This document shows positions 36,101 through 49,800 of a DNA stretch of 64,000 nt, in pieces. Where the stretch lies: assembly GCA_004794785.1 (NCBI GenBank), contig SJOL01009509.1:548744-612743 (forward strand). The letters are read 5' to 3'. Position numbers and translations under genes: made by a program. How positions within the stretch are numbered: position 1 is the first letter of the stretch; each line of letters opens with the position of its first letter. The stretch comes from Opisthorchis felineus (Eukaryota > Platyhelminthes > Trematoda > Opisthorchiida > Opisthorchiidae). The notes below the pieces were generated by a model. The model was not told the origin of the DNA and ran no database searches. It saw nothing but the letters and a program-made list of their open reading frames with translations.

Positions 36101-39100
36101 TCAGTCGACAGTCGTCTTTGAGCTGTGCGGTTGTCTGGCCCAATTAAAATCAATGCAGGTCGATACGGTAAACGGTGTTTATTTGTCGTAGCGGCATACG
36201 CTCCAACAGACTGCAGTTCTGAGAGTGAGAAGGACGAGTTTTAGCAAGATCTGTCACGACTGTTTCGGTCGGCAAGAAGGACAGATATAGTAATCCTGGC
36301 GGGAGATATGAATGCCCAAGTTGGACGACTAAGTCCGAAAGAAACACGATTGGGTGGTAGATTTGGAGTCGATATTCAGCATTCGGATAAGGGGGAGCGA
36401 CTTCTTCAGTTGAGTGCAGATCATCATCTGTTCCTGGCCAGTATGAACTTCGAACACAAACGCTCGCATCCAGTTACTTGGAAGCCAGTAACCGAAAGAC
36501 AGTCACGGACTCAAATGGACCATGTGCCTGTCACTTACCGATTGAGAGCCTCAATTAAAGATTGTCGTTCCTTCTGGGGTAGAAAAATTGACTCCGATCA
36601 TGCAATTATGCCACTTGGCTTTCCATCAGCATTACGTGTGCCAAAGCAGAGCAGTTGCATTCACCAACTCCGACAGGTTTCAGTAGCTCAAACGTATCGA
36701 GCTGACCTGGCTAGAAAGTTACTGGAAACGCACAGTCATTCGGATGACGAAGACTGCTTGGAGGTTGAATGGAAGCAACTTAAGGAAGCTATGTTCTCAG
36801 CTTTCAAAACTGTGTGTCCAAGCCATCTGACTCGACTAAATGAACACTGGATATCTTCAAGATCAGCAGATCTTATTGCTGCCAGAAAGGCCATACCAAC
36901 AACTAGCGACTGTGATGGCGCACGCAGACCCTCAAACACCGGATAACCAGGAGCTTGATGAATGACAGAGAACGGTGGTGGAGTTCGAAGGCCCAGGGGA
37001 TGAAGGTTTTGCTGCAGGCAACAGCCACGCCCTATTTCAGCTGATTTGATCAACCGGTTAAAAGAAGACAAATATCAGCGAAACGATATGCGGAAAAGAC
37101 TGAACGGCAATTCACTCACAAAATCGTCGTTTGAGCGATGGGTTGAGCACTTCAAAGAACAGTTCAGCTGGTCTTCTTCAATGCAACCTCTGGCAGAACC
37201 CAGCGGGCCTGAATCGAACATCAATACCAGCCTGCCGTCAACAACAGAAATCCAGCGTGACATATCAATCTTCCAAAGCGATAAAACACCTGGCGCAGAT
37301 GGTTTGTAACCCGTGCTCTTCAAAGATGGCGAGGTCCTAGTGAACAGTCTGACAACCATATTTCAGAAGATTTGGAATGTTAGCCGAATGGAGCCCCCCG
37401 ATCGTCATCCCAGTTTTCAAAAAAGGGCTCAAGAACGTCATGCGAAGATCATCGCGGTATCAGCCTGGTATCCGTCACACCTAAGGTGCTCTCTGGTATT
37501 ATCTTGTGCAGGTTGATCGATCATCGGGATACACAGATTCGTGAGAACCAAGCTGGGTTTTGCCCTGGTCGAGGATGCATCGACCATATCTTTACCTTGA
37601 GACAAGCTCTCGAACAGCGCCACCCCTTCAAACTTCCCACGTTGTTCGTTTCTCTTGATCTGGCTCTGTCCATCATGAGAAACTTTGACAGTGTCTGGCG
37701 ATTGAAAGTGCCCCTTCCAAATTTGTCCCTTATAAGGGTACTGTATGCGAACTCCTGTGGACGCGTACGAGTATACGGGACGCTTTCACCTGAGCTAACC
37801 ACGTCCATTGGTGTAAGACAAGGCTGACGACTCTCACCTTTCCTCTTCAACTTTGTTACTGATGTGCTGCTTGAAATTTCTCTGCCCGCCTCTGAAACCT
37901 CGGGAGTCGAAATGCTCCCGGGACACTCGCTCATAGATATTGAGTATGCGGACGATACTGCTCTCCGTGGTTCAGATCCTTCAAAAATGCAAACCATTTT
38001 AAATAACATAAATAAATCAGCCGCGCGATTTGGCACGTGCTTCACACCTGCAAAGTGATGCTACGAGACCCGGTGGGACCAAACCCAAACCTCATTCTTG
38101 GAGACGAGCTAATCGACGTGATAGATAAATTTGTTTACCTGGGTACTTGTTTAAGTCCCGGTGGATTGGCTGGAAATCAGATTACTCTTCGAATCGGGAA
38201 AGCCAGGGCAGCTTTCGCCAACCTTCGGCACCTATGGCACCGATGTGACGTCAGTTTGTCTGTTAAGGGCAGAGTTTACACTGCGGCAGTGCAATCCACA
38301 CCGCTTTATGGATCAGAAACGTGGCCTCTATGCGCGGAGGAAATACGGAAGATGTCAGTGTTTGACCATCGGTGTCCCTGAAGCATTCTTCGGGTGTGGT
38401 GGGAACATCGGATTAGTAATACTGAGGTACGCCACATGATCTTAGGAGGAACGAACTTCCTCGCGATAGATGAATTACTCACGCTTAGTGAGTTACGCTG
38501 GTTAGGACATGTACTCCGCATGCCAGAGGAAGGTCAGCCTCGCAGAGCTCTTTTCGCCCAACCCTGCGCTGAGTGGAAGCAACCAAGAGTTGGGCAGTGT
38601 GCGACCTGGCAACGAAGTATGAAAACACTAACCAGTAAACCTAGTCGGGTCGACAACTACCGCCTGCCTGGATGGGGACCCCGGGACTCAACTCACCAAT
38701 GGTTAATGACACTGACAGAAATGGCCCAATCGCGCAGTCAGTGGCGCGCTGGCATCAAAACTATCGCCTTCAATACGTAGCCACCCAATTTCCGAACTAA
38801 ATGAACATGCCTTCGCTTCCAAGGCTTGGCTGCATGCCCCAAACTCTTCCACTCGAAACTGTAGCAGCTGGAACCAATGTGCCTACGGTACACGGTTTGT
38901 GGCTGATAAGTTGATTGAATGATTGTAGTCACACTTAATCCTCACTAGTTGAAGGAATACCAGTATGAAAGAGCACCGAAGTTAGGCCAGCAAGCACTCC
39001 TCCAGATTCCGATGAGGTTCCAGTCTCCGGAGAAACACCCTAAACTGCACTGTACTCAAGTATGATTTTACCCAGACGAATAACCACGAATCTATACAGC

Positions 39101-42100
39101 CATTAAAAAATACGGGAAAAGTTCACGTGCTTAGAATTCTGGGGAGCAAGCCGACGCATCTATGGCTTTTCGAATGTCTGAAACCTAGTTAACCTAGATG
39201 AACAGCGGCCCCATGTGCAAGCGTAGAAACACTATGTTACTTGCGGGTAAGTTTTGAGCCTACCTCCACGCTGCAGTAGACATCATCATCAAGCTAAACG
39301 TGTTCCCGATTTTAGGTCTGTTCGCCAACCTTGACAGCTGGATTGCACAAATCTCGCCACCAATCAATGTGACACCGTCAGTGGGGGTGACGATGTTTTC
39401 ACAACTCGTATCCAATCTCCAACGAGGCTATGTGGGAGTTACTTGTTGAGTGAAGAAGTTTCGGGATCGGATTTTCAAGTAGGTGGTCTTCTAAGTAGAT
39501 TTCGGTACAACCTTTGTATACCATTGTATGGCAAGGGATGGTAGTAGTGGTGGTTACTGAAGTGGACGGTAAAGTCAATATTGCAATACACTGGGCATTT
39601 GGAACCAGTGAATGACGATAGGCGTGGTTCAAGTCCCACACAAAAACTCACACTATTGCTACGATCATCTGAATGCACACCAAAAAGAAAAGTGACTGAC
39701 TGACTGGTAGACCTGGTATAAGAGGATATCAGAAAAGCTCACCAGGACCTAATATGTCCTGGTGAAGAACAAAGACCAAGCAGCGACATGTACAAAAACG
39801 CAGAAATCTAGAACAGATCGACCACTTGCTTTAACGACGACCACACATGATTAACCCACCTTTGCTCGTGCCACTATGTCTTCGTTTTTGAGCCCCATCA
39901 CATGGCTTCTTTCTAAAATGAAGTGGCAAAAGTAAGGTGGATAAATAAAACTACTTTTCCGACATGGCACACTTCACAGGGTTGCTGAAAATTCCTTGTT
40001 GGCACATTACCGGTTTCGCGCTATTTTTATTAAACGCTGAGTAGAATGTCAAAGTGAACAACTGACAATCTGAACGATACAGAAATGAAACCAGAGTTTA
40101 ACAGTTTGTTTTCGATCGTGAATCCAAGAAATCCTCGATCAACGGAAGACAGTGCACTAATATCGCAAACGTACAGGCCAATAAATGAATTGAAGCGTAC
40201 GGTCGATGTTTTCAGTATCTGAACAACTAAGAACTCCGTGTTAGCATTTTGAATGACCACAGGCAAAGGAGACAGCTGCAGTTTTAAGCTAGGAACACAT
40301 GACGAGAACCCCAATTAGCGATCCAGATGCAACGATCCTGTCAAAAAGAGGAGATTTTGTCTCTCGCAGGGGTTGTATTGATTCGTGTTTAGTGGGAAAT
40401 ACCACAGTGAACCGCAGATAGTTTCCAACTAAATGCGCAATAGGAAAACGGCCTCATGTTTTAATTGTTATCGAAAAGATCGAGGCAGTTGCGAAAACAT
40501 CCTCTGAATAGGGGGTAGGTGAAGCTGCCCTACCATGCTGCAAACTTACGGTTCCTGCGGAGCTTTGATGACTTCTTTCGAGGATGGTTGGGCGGAAGTG
40601 TCTGATGAGGATCCGTCATATTTCATGTATGTTGGTGGTTCTGTCGATATCACGTCGTTCACTGTGTTTGGAGTGTCGACGACTTCCGACGCCGTAGTGC
40701 TAGGCGGGATACCTTCATCGTGAGTTGAAATGGGAGAGTACGGCGTATCACCTTTCACTGAGGTTGGAGTCGAAGTACACCTGATTTTGGTGCGAAGGCA
40801 GCCGGACACAGAAGAACTAACAACAGAAGCGCAGGAAATGATCGGAGAATTGACAGACTCGTAGTCCGGCTTGGGAAGCGACACGGGTGAGTCAACTAAG
40901 GGTAGAGAAGGAAAAACGACCTGTTTGAAGCAACCGTGCACAAAAATGAAAAAAAACTGGCCAAGATTTACTAAAGTTGTATCTTTCGTTCATGAAACAG
41001 CTAGACAGCTAATCATACGACGAGACGAGCGTATGAAGGGGAGTTTAAAGAGGAGTAATGTCGGAACAAATGACTTCAACCCTTAGCCTTGTCTTCAGTC
41101 AGTTAACCTGGTAGAGCTCGAGAACCAGCTCCTAAGAAAATGCGCTATCTTCGGACCGAGGGTTCCGTGGTACGAATCCAGATAGTCGTTCGATTGACAA
41201 CTTGAGATTTCACCTCTCTTCGGATCACGTTGCAGTTACGCACTGAAGGAATAAGACAGCTATACCATCTGCTCTGATTTGATCAGTCGACATGGAGTTA
41301 CATACAATCCATGACAAAACTATGCGAACACTGGCAACTCTTACGAACCGGCATGACTTCGTTATCCCATTCACTGGACGATACACTGAAATCTACCTCT
41401 AAATCGGACGATTCGGCAGATGCTCAGTGGTGGGAGAGAAAACTCTTGGCAGCTTACAACACGCGGATGTGAATGCGCCATCACTGTGAAAAGTCAGGCG
41501 TGTGCGAGACCATGGCATAAAACGAAAAGCTGGCTCTAGGCCAAACTGGTAATTCATTCAGGAAGCTATCAAGAGTCATTAGACTTTGACAAAACTCAAA
41601 CGCACGGCGCTTCTACATTCTTGCAAGGCGTCTATCAGACCACCATACAGTAGAGGCATGAGCTCGAAATCTTAGGCGTTAGGCTTTTCCACCGAATTGA
41701 CAAGTTGCCCCATGTCTGAGAGTTGGAAGCGGCAAATTTATGTTAGGTGAGCTTTCCCTGATTTCTCCAGAAGGCAAGGTCTCTTGGACAAATCTGAATA
41801 TCTGAGAATGATGAAGGGTTTTCTGATGTAGAAGGTAAAGTTCTACTAGAAAACGATCTAGATACGAGGCTAAGAAAATCCCCACCAGAAGTGAAAGAGA
41901 CTAGAGCTCATTTGTTATTACAGTAAAAATGTTATTCCAACAGAGCAATTTGCCAATGGAATAAGTTTCCTGCCTACAACCCCTCCAGTTCTTACACGTG
42001 TTGCCGCATAGGTGGCAGGTGGAAACACAGGAAGCGTTTACACGGATCGGAAGGTACAGTTGATGCGCTGACTGTTCAACAGAGCAACGAAAGTGTGCGC

Positions 42101-43835
42101 AGAGGACACGTTGCCAGAAGAAATTGACTTCCTGCCTAATGCACTTCGCAACAATGGCTACGTTGACAGCCTATTATAAATCAACTCAAAGCCAGCCGCA
42201 CGCGAGGTGCCTAACTAGGATGTGCCAAGAAGGCCAAGGCAAGCACGACTCCCCTACAAAGGTGACTTTGCTAGATACCTATACAGATGTTTGCAAGGAT
42301 GTTTGGATGAATATTTAACGCTAGCCGTCTCCATCTAACATTTACCAGCTGTCCGATTCTCTGTCAAAGATTAAGAGATTAACTATCTCGCCAAGCCGCC
42401 TCCACCAACTGTCTTGCTCCTGTGGGTCTCGCCACACCGGCCGGACAACGAAAATGCTGTCTAAACGCATATCTGAACCTATGCATTACGGGACATCTGG
42501 AAGGGTTGTGGGACTTATAAACAGTTCTGTGCTAGCAAACCTTGTAGACAAACAACAAAAAGTAGATCCTGCAATGGCATCTACTGTTATTTAAGGGGTT
42601 GGTCTGATCTTAGCACATTCAAAAAAAATCATTCAGCTGTAGCACCCAATCTTAGCACAGAGAAGCAGGATTAGAGTGCTGACCATCGCAGAAGCCGTGG
42701 CTATCAAAATTCGCATGCTTGAATTGCGTGCTCAAACCCATACGTCCCAAGTCCTTTGCTTACTAAGGCCTAACTAGCATTGACCAGATTGTTGATTCCT
42801 CCTGCGAACCAACGGCGATCCTATTTGTTCTCACTACTCATGAGTAGCGAAACTTACGCCCGTTTACTACAACGCCGTTTTGCTTCCTTGCTGCTCGTTC
42901 CCCGTGTTTTTGCTCCCGCTTAAGGTTTGCTTACTCTCTAGAAACTAATATCAATATCCTGTCCTTCTTCGCTTGCAATTGCGTATCAACTCTACCCATT
43001 TTCAAGTGACTGTTTCGACGGAAAAACGGGGCGCCCAGGGATCGAACCCGAAACTCCTCGGATGAGACACCAGCGAGCTAGCCAACGCGCCAACTCGACT
43101 TCCTGGCCATCCTGTTTTTGTACTACCTTTATATTGCATATTACCCGATAGTTTTTTGTTGATATTTTGTTTAAAACGGACCTAAGCGCGCATTCCGATT
43201 TGACACGTGGCACGCGCTGCTTCGCCACGCTGTCAGCCGAAGACCGCAGACAGTTTCCTTTACCTTCCATACTGACTGTCATCTGTGCCATTTTCTCTGT
43301 ACATGGCCTATTTACACTGTATGCCTGACCGTAACCAAAGCCCTTCTGCCTCAGTGCCACTTTTTCTGCCCCTACCGATTGCGCTATTATTGATTGTACG
43401 TCCTGTTTAAGTCATGATGTTTATCAACCCATTTGTTCCAAGAACCAGTTCTCAATACAGCATCGACTGCCTTCATCCATCTGTTCCTACTGCCTACTGA
43501 ATATGAACTGCGTGCAGTCCGATAGCTCCAACCATCCTGTAAGATCCTTAGCTGCCAAAATCTTACACATAGGATATCACAGGGCCAATCGATCAATCTT
43601 CGTAACCCTGATTCGCGACCTGAAGCCAGACAGTCCGATCCCCTATTCCACTTGTGACCACACGTTTCTGATTCTCGTAACAACTGGCTCGGCCCTTCTT
43701 GGTCATACAAACATTTAAACGCTGACTGGCTTCGATTTACGTGCCTATATGGGATACAGGGGTACCGAAAAGGACTTCTTTGCTCAAGTAAGCAAAACAG
43801 ACGCCATTCAACTCGAGGGAAGCACGAGGGTTGAG

Positions 43836-43871
<36 letters not shown>

Positions 43872-46800
43872 CCTAGAGAGGAGCAATCGAAACGCCAGGG
43901 TGGGGTTCTAATCACAGACCTTCCTGTCATTGGTCTCGCGCCTTAAGAGATGGGTTATCGCGAGCTCAAATAAGTGCATTCAATACATCTGTGGGTATAC
44001 TTCAGATAACAAGGTGAAAATGCCCTGACTGATTATGGAATCACGCATGGATGGAACCACTAGAATACAGCACCCAATCATAAAAAACATATTTCACTTG
44101 GAATCAATGTGAGGTATATCGATGTTGCCTCAAACGGAGAGTTTTAGAGTTAACGTAAGTAAGAAACCTGTCTATATTTGTCGTGACACCATCGGATCTG
44201 GACTGCAATAAACCGTTTGTCGTTTGGGCTGCTATCCAATAGTCTCAAAAACGTACGGCTTCTGTAATACGACCAGTACGGCGAGAGGAAAATGGTCTAC
44301 AGGCTATATTTGCTGCATGATATTTGAAACGGACTATATGAATAGACGTAACCCTGCTTAGTGAGTGAAGACCACTCAACTAAGAGTGAAATAAGTGGTA
44401 CAACGTGTAGATTGCCATTGCCACGAAAATGCAAGACTGATCAACATGCATGCGCGCATCTAACTGTCTGGGTGAGAGTGGAGAAAAATCTTGTATAATG
44501 AACACAACAGTGGCTTTACTGAGTGAACATACTGGCCAACATGTGATTTTTAATCAAAACGGTCGAAAAAATGAGCGAGTCATAATTACACCAACAAATT
44601 GTTGGATTTGCATAACTGTGCTCTTTTCAACACTCGAATCGCATCAACGACTTGTTCACAGACTGTTAAGCGTGGAATGGACATCGACTGCACACAGTGA
44701 TGATGAAAAACCCTGCAGATCAGCTGAGTGCCTGAACAATCCGTCGAACTACTCGGTCAGTAGTATTCGTCATGGCCAGAAGCACACCAATTACCGCATT
44801 CAAGCCAACCGGGATTTCGGCATACAGAGAAACAAATAATTCAGTCGGGGATATCCATACTTGCATGAAATCAGCTACTGTTCTCCAAACTAAATTCGAT
44901 GCAGCTAAGTTAAAAAACATATCCACCCACCGACCACCGACCTGAGATGCCACAAAAAGACTTTGCTTCTCATGATCACAGATAAGTGTGTTCCCGTTCA
45001 GCTGGATAAATCGGTCAGACAACGAGACCAATGGCAGTGGGAAATAGAAAACGTTCAAAATACCATTCTCGATCAACCGATTGTCTCAATTCAGTGTGTG
45101 AAACTAGAATCGATCTTTCGTAATGTACAGCGGATACCTAGTGTAAGTTCATAGGCATCAAGTGGAGAGCATACAGCACGGTTTGTCAGGCGGGATTCCG
45201 CACCGATACTGTTTTGCCGCTTGCAGTTAGCCGCTGCCAGGGCCAAGAAGCCTACCCCGCACAAGATTGGCCAGAAGATTGGGCGACTTCGGTGCAGCAC
45301 CAAGGCGGTCTCTGATTGGCCGAACGCCAGGACCCAACAGTCAATCATGATCCTGTATCCGCCGAATGCCGAATGGCGCATCTAGGCGTCGGAATTTCCA
45401 GAATATTGTCTCGGCACACACTTTATATGAAACGCACTGTACATGTGTTTTTGACCTGGTTTTTGGCGTTACTACAAATTGTGCACCTTTGGTGGTTGTT
45501 TTGACGGCAATGCTAGGTTGGAAGGTTCAGACCGAGAACTAAGCGGACAAAATACCGTTATTACACGGTTTATAAATGAGTTTCACTGAATATAGACTGA
45601 CCGCTTCTACAAAATGACTATGAGAATAGTGCAATTTTATGGTGGAAACTTGACCGATCTGATTCGCAGGCTCCAGAAGTCACCAAACAAAAACTACCGA
45701 TCCTTCGTAGCATAGCAGGCGATTTCCGGCTACAGCATATCCACAACGAAGCAGTGCATAAGCGAGTACCAAGTAACTGATTGGAATCCGTAGAACGGGA
45801 AATAAAGCATTCCAGGTTAAGGTGGTTGGGACGTGCCTAACAGCCGTCTTCCAAAGAAACCTGTTTCCAGTCAAAATCCTTGTTGCTGAAAGATTCATGA
45901 GGGATAAGCCATAACATAACGACGCGAAGCAGGAGCGGTTCCTTTTGAGCACATCGCCATGGGATCTTTTTACCTTCCTGACTGGGATCCACATGACTCT
46001 CCGGCTGAACACACAGGGCACTTGATCGAACTAGAAGGAGAGCATGCAGTAGCCAGACGACCTAGCGTCTTTGTACGCTGGGCTTCCGTTGAGAAGGTTG
46101 CGTTAATATTGGTTGGCGCCATACTCTGACAGGACGCTTAGGTTCACTGTTCGAGTGTGTGAACATATTACTCTTGACCGCTTGACATCGGCTGAAAGGG
46201 CTTCTCGGTACTAAATCCTTTTTCCTTTCAATCTTTACAGTTAGGCGCAGTATCAAGGACCAATATGTTAATGTTGAAAAAGTATGAGCGTCCCGGGGAT
46301 TTATGTTCGGAGGTTCAGATATATCAGAATGTTGGCCTGTACGGGATGACTACCTGCAAACACCTCATTTCAGTTGTGCAGTAACAGCGATGACAATCAT
46401 AAAAAAGCTGCGGACCGAGAGCTCGCAGAGAGAAGTTACAAAGTTGGAGTATGAGCAGACTCAAAAACGTACCGCTAAATCGCACGAGCCTTCCTAGGAG
46501 AAGTCATCACTACATCATGTGAGCTGAATTTGTGCAGATGAAGAGTGTGGCGCTTAATCCTGTCGAGGTATAAGTTACGCCAACCAGTTTTAGCTGAATT
46601 ATGGTGTCAAACCGCAACCAGCTCGAATCTCCAACGAGATAAGTAAGTAGTAGATAGGTAATTAGCTTTTCAGCATGACTCAATTGTGTGCTTCAGGTCC
46701 AAATCCATGAGCATAAAAACTAGGGACATGAATTACTATGAGCAACGGAATAAAAAATGATGTAGGACTGACCTGTCTGCTTTTCCGTATGTTGGGTTTC

Positions 46801-49800
46801 ACTTATTACGTTGTCTTGTGGACCGGTTTCAAGTTGGTCTAATACGGAGGAGCCCAGTACCGTACTGGACTGATCTGCTGAATCACTCGTTGGATGAGAC
46901 AAAGCTGGCTTATGCCTCCGTAAGCACAATCTCTTAGGAGCAGAGGTCCCATCGCTGTCTGGTTCCGGGAGAATTGTTACAGTCAATGGAGGATCTGATG
47001 AATTCGTCTCACTCTTTGTGGGGAACGACGAACTCCCCTGAACTTCTGCCTCCACAGAGGTCGCATTTGCGGAGAGTGTGCAAAACGCCGTGTTGCTTGT
47101 TTCCGAACTACTCTCAGGACTACTCACAGCCGTAGGGGTGGAATGTCGGACAGAATGTTTGGAAAACGTACTAGTACATTTTGAATCCTGAGGAGTAGAT
47201 GAAGGGGTAGATGCAGGGTTTCGTGTTGGCTCCGTGCTGAAGAGATAGCAACAGGAGATATAAACATCATTCATATCCACACCAGGGAAAAAATGGTTTT
47301 TAGAAAGAACACACTAAACACAGGAAGAACATAATCCAATACCGCTAGACAGTCGTGCCTCCCCATCGTTATGACATGGATGACGAAGTTCAACAAAACA
47401 GGCAAGTATGTGATATCCGTTGGTTGATCAGATGGTAGTTGATCTGTTCGCCGAGCTTGGCAATTGGTTTGCAAAAGTTTCGTCCCCAGTCGAGGAGGGA
47501 CGAAACGTTTGCAAACCAATTGCCAAGCTCGGCGAACAGATCAACCACCATCTGATCAACCAACGGTGAACACACCCGAGCTACCTATATTCCGACAAAT
47601 CGACAAGTCTGTGATATGTCTACGAGTCTTCGCGTTTCGTCGGAGGACCCTTTGATGATATCCTTGAATATTTTATTAATTTCATATTTAAATGAAAAGT
47701 ATAACGACTTCTAACTGAAGGTAACACCTCTAAGAAAAGGCAAACACTAATTCGCCGGTTAGTTTCACTGCATGAGGGTTTACCTTTAGGCGACCTTCAC
47801 AAAGGAAAAAGAAACATAGTGGTACAGTTAGTCGTCACAGTAGAGAACACTAGTCGGCTCGGGGGACCTAACGCCCTTACGGGTATATATACGATCCGTC
47901 ATCCACCTGGCCTTATCCAAACATAAGTTTGATGGTACGGGGATATGGAATTTACCGTGGAGCAACTGGATCGAAGAAACACGAACCGCACAAACGTCGA
48001 ATTCCGGAATATAAACTAACCTTTGGGCCATTTTTTCAGCTTGGGATGCGGATGCTTCAGTAGTAGGCGCGACCGAAGAGAACTTCTTGAAAAGAGGAAA
48101 TACGGAGAAAGTGTGCACGTCGGTTTGTGGTTCAAAAAGCAGTAGTGTAGTTGTAAATAAGTCATCTCAGCTGTGGAGACTCAACAGCGGGTTTCACGGG
48201 GCGAACGTGCTTGAACGATGAAGAGCGTTAGCATAAATCAATCCAGGTGTTGGTCAACCACCCATACATAAATGATAGTGTCCAAACACCCACCACATGA
48301 TCGTATGTTCGAATCTTCCTGGGAGTTGGTCACTACTCAGTATGGATGAAACAGCTGCGCAGTTTTTCGGCTGTTTTTACCACAGACTGATTTAAATAGT
48401 AGAACAAAGGTCGTAGTTAAAATATGAACACTCACAAATAGCTGAACTTGAATGGGTCCTCTGTACCGGAATTCATGAGGTCCCACTTAACAGATGATAA
48501 TACTGTGTTGTTTACAACAGACCGATTGCAGGCTGAAAACTTACAATTTTGGGCATTCTACGAGTGAATATGAAGCTGACGACCGAATCCCATCACTACA
48601 AGTTTCAGTCAAGAGAAACTTCGTCTGTACCATGCCACAGGCTGCTTGGACTAGATAATATTCCAGCTTTGAGGGCTTTCGTCCAGTGTAGTGGAGACAA
48701 CCGTTTGTTTGCATCCTACATCACAGGACAAGACAAATCTACGCCCAGACACCATCACGCAAAAGCGGTCCACCTTCCAGCAACTACTCAGATTGCCCGG
48801 TTGGGAATCCTTATATTAGCAGAATGGAGAAGCCACATACATCCGTCTCTAAAAGCTGGTCTTCCTTGATCTTCCGTTGACCACAACATGGGCTCATTAA
48901 AAATAGCACAAGAAATGAACTAAGACTGATTTATACAGCTACCTGAGAATCATAGCATACGAAAGGTCAATACCACTGCCGCCAGCAAAATGACCAGAAC
49001 CAGCCTCATCCAAGAGGTGCTGTGTTCACCAGCAGTTGCGGTGAACACATCACTAGCACGGACTAGAGACTTGCGTTGTAAAAAAAGGAGCACTTAGTGC
49101 CATGACGATCTGAGAGGCGTCATAAGGCTATGTCCTTCGTCAGGAAAACACCCAGTTGAGATCACTTCACCTTTCAGGGTGACCACGGGATATTACGGGT
49201 CACACAGACTCAGGTTTCTCGAGCCTCTTATCGTTACGCGTCACAAGTCAGGCTTATGATCGCAGAAAGACTCGAGTTTAACTCCGAAACTGCCACGGTT
49301 TAATTGATCAGCATTAAATACTATGGGATCTGAGTTCACTCGTGTAAGTTTACGATGTTTTGTGGCTGCTTTGGATCGCACCGCGACTGTTTGGAGTACA
49401 CGAAATCATATCGTCCCACAACAAAGTTGTTCCCATTATTTCGTCCAGAGTAATCGATAAACTGCTTATCTTAGCTGGTCGTCAATCTCATGTGATAATT
49501 ACCAAGTCATCAGTTCGAATTTTGACTGGGTGTAACCGAGTCCCTAGAATAATAATAATAATAATAATCGATAAGCTGTAGCACTATTCCGGTGTCTAGC
49601 TGTCACACTATCTGAAGGGATCACGAGGGCTGAGATACAGCCGAGATGCCCAAGACTAGATAGGATGAGTCGCGAAAGGTTTGGTCACAAGTGGCCTTCC
49701 ACTTTTATTAGGACACATTGCGTTCCGAACGGAACTAACCAACTGCCTGTGTGCGGTTGGTGGGCGCAAGGTCATAAGACCAACAGCCTTCAAACCGCTA

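Larger units (their letters stand above)
34765..38925 (+). mobile_element. APE-type non-LTR retrotransposon (LINE), full-length but inactive
   Basis: From a 5' leader (ctgtcaccttgtcgtggtg) to a 3' UTR shared with the 59034-60985 copy. Endonuclease (about 35810-36630): [33 protein letters not shown] and SDHA motifs. Reverse transcriptase (about 37260-38060): [42 protein letters not shown] and [11 protein letters not shown] with the catalytic YADD. C-terminal part (38100-38780): [25 protein letters not shown] and [10 protein letters not shown]. Stops (for example after VRQG at 37828) and frameshifts break the frame many times, so it is dead. It resembles fluke elements often annotated as 'endonuclease-reverse transcriptase'; I do not assign the clade. 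It lies in an AF10 intron, antisense to the gene, and carries a 145-bp insertion (35225-35369). Confidence 0.92.

Noticed and set aside
43027..43105. A functional tRNA gene
   Set aside because: A and B boxes are present but the acceptor stem does not pair; fits a tRNA-derived SINE head better.
44450..45154. Plus and minus frames of 60-130 codons as genes
   Set aside because: Overlapping frames on both strands, no motif, no splice phase with neighbours.
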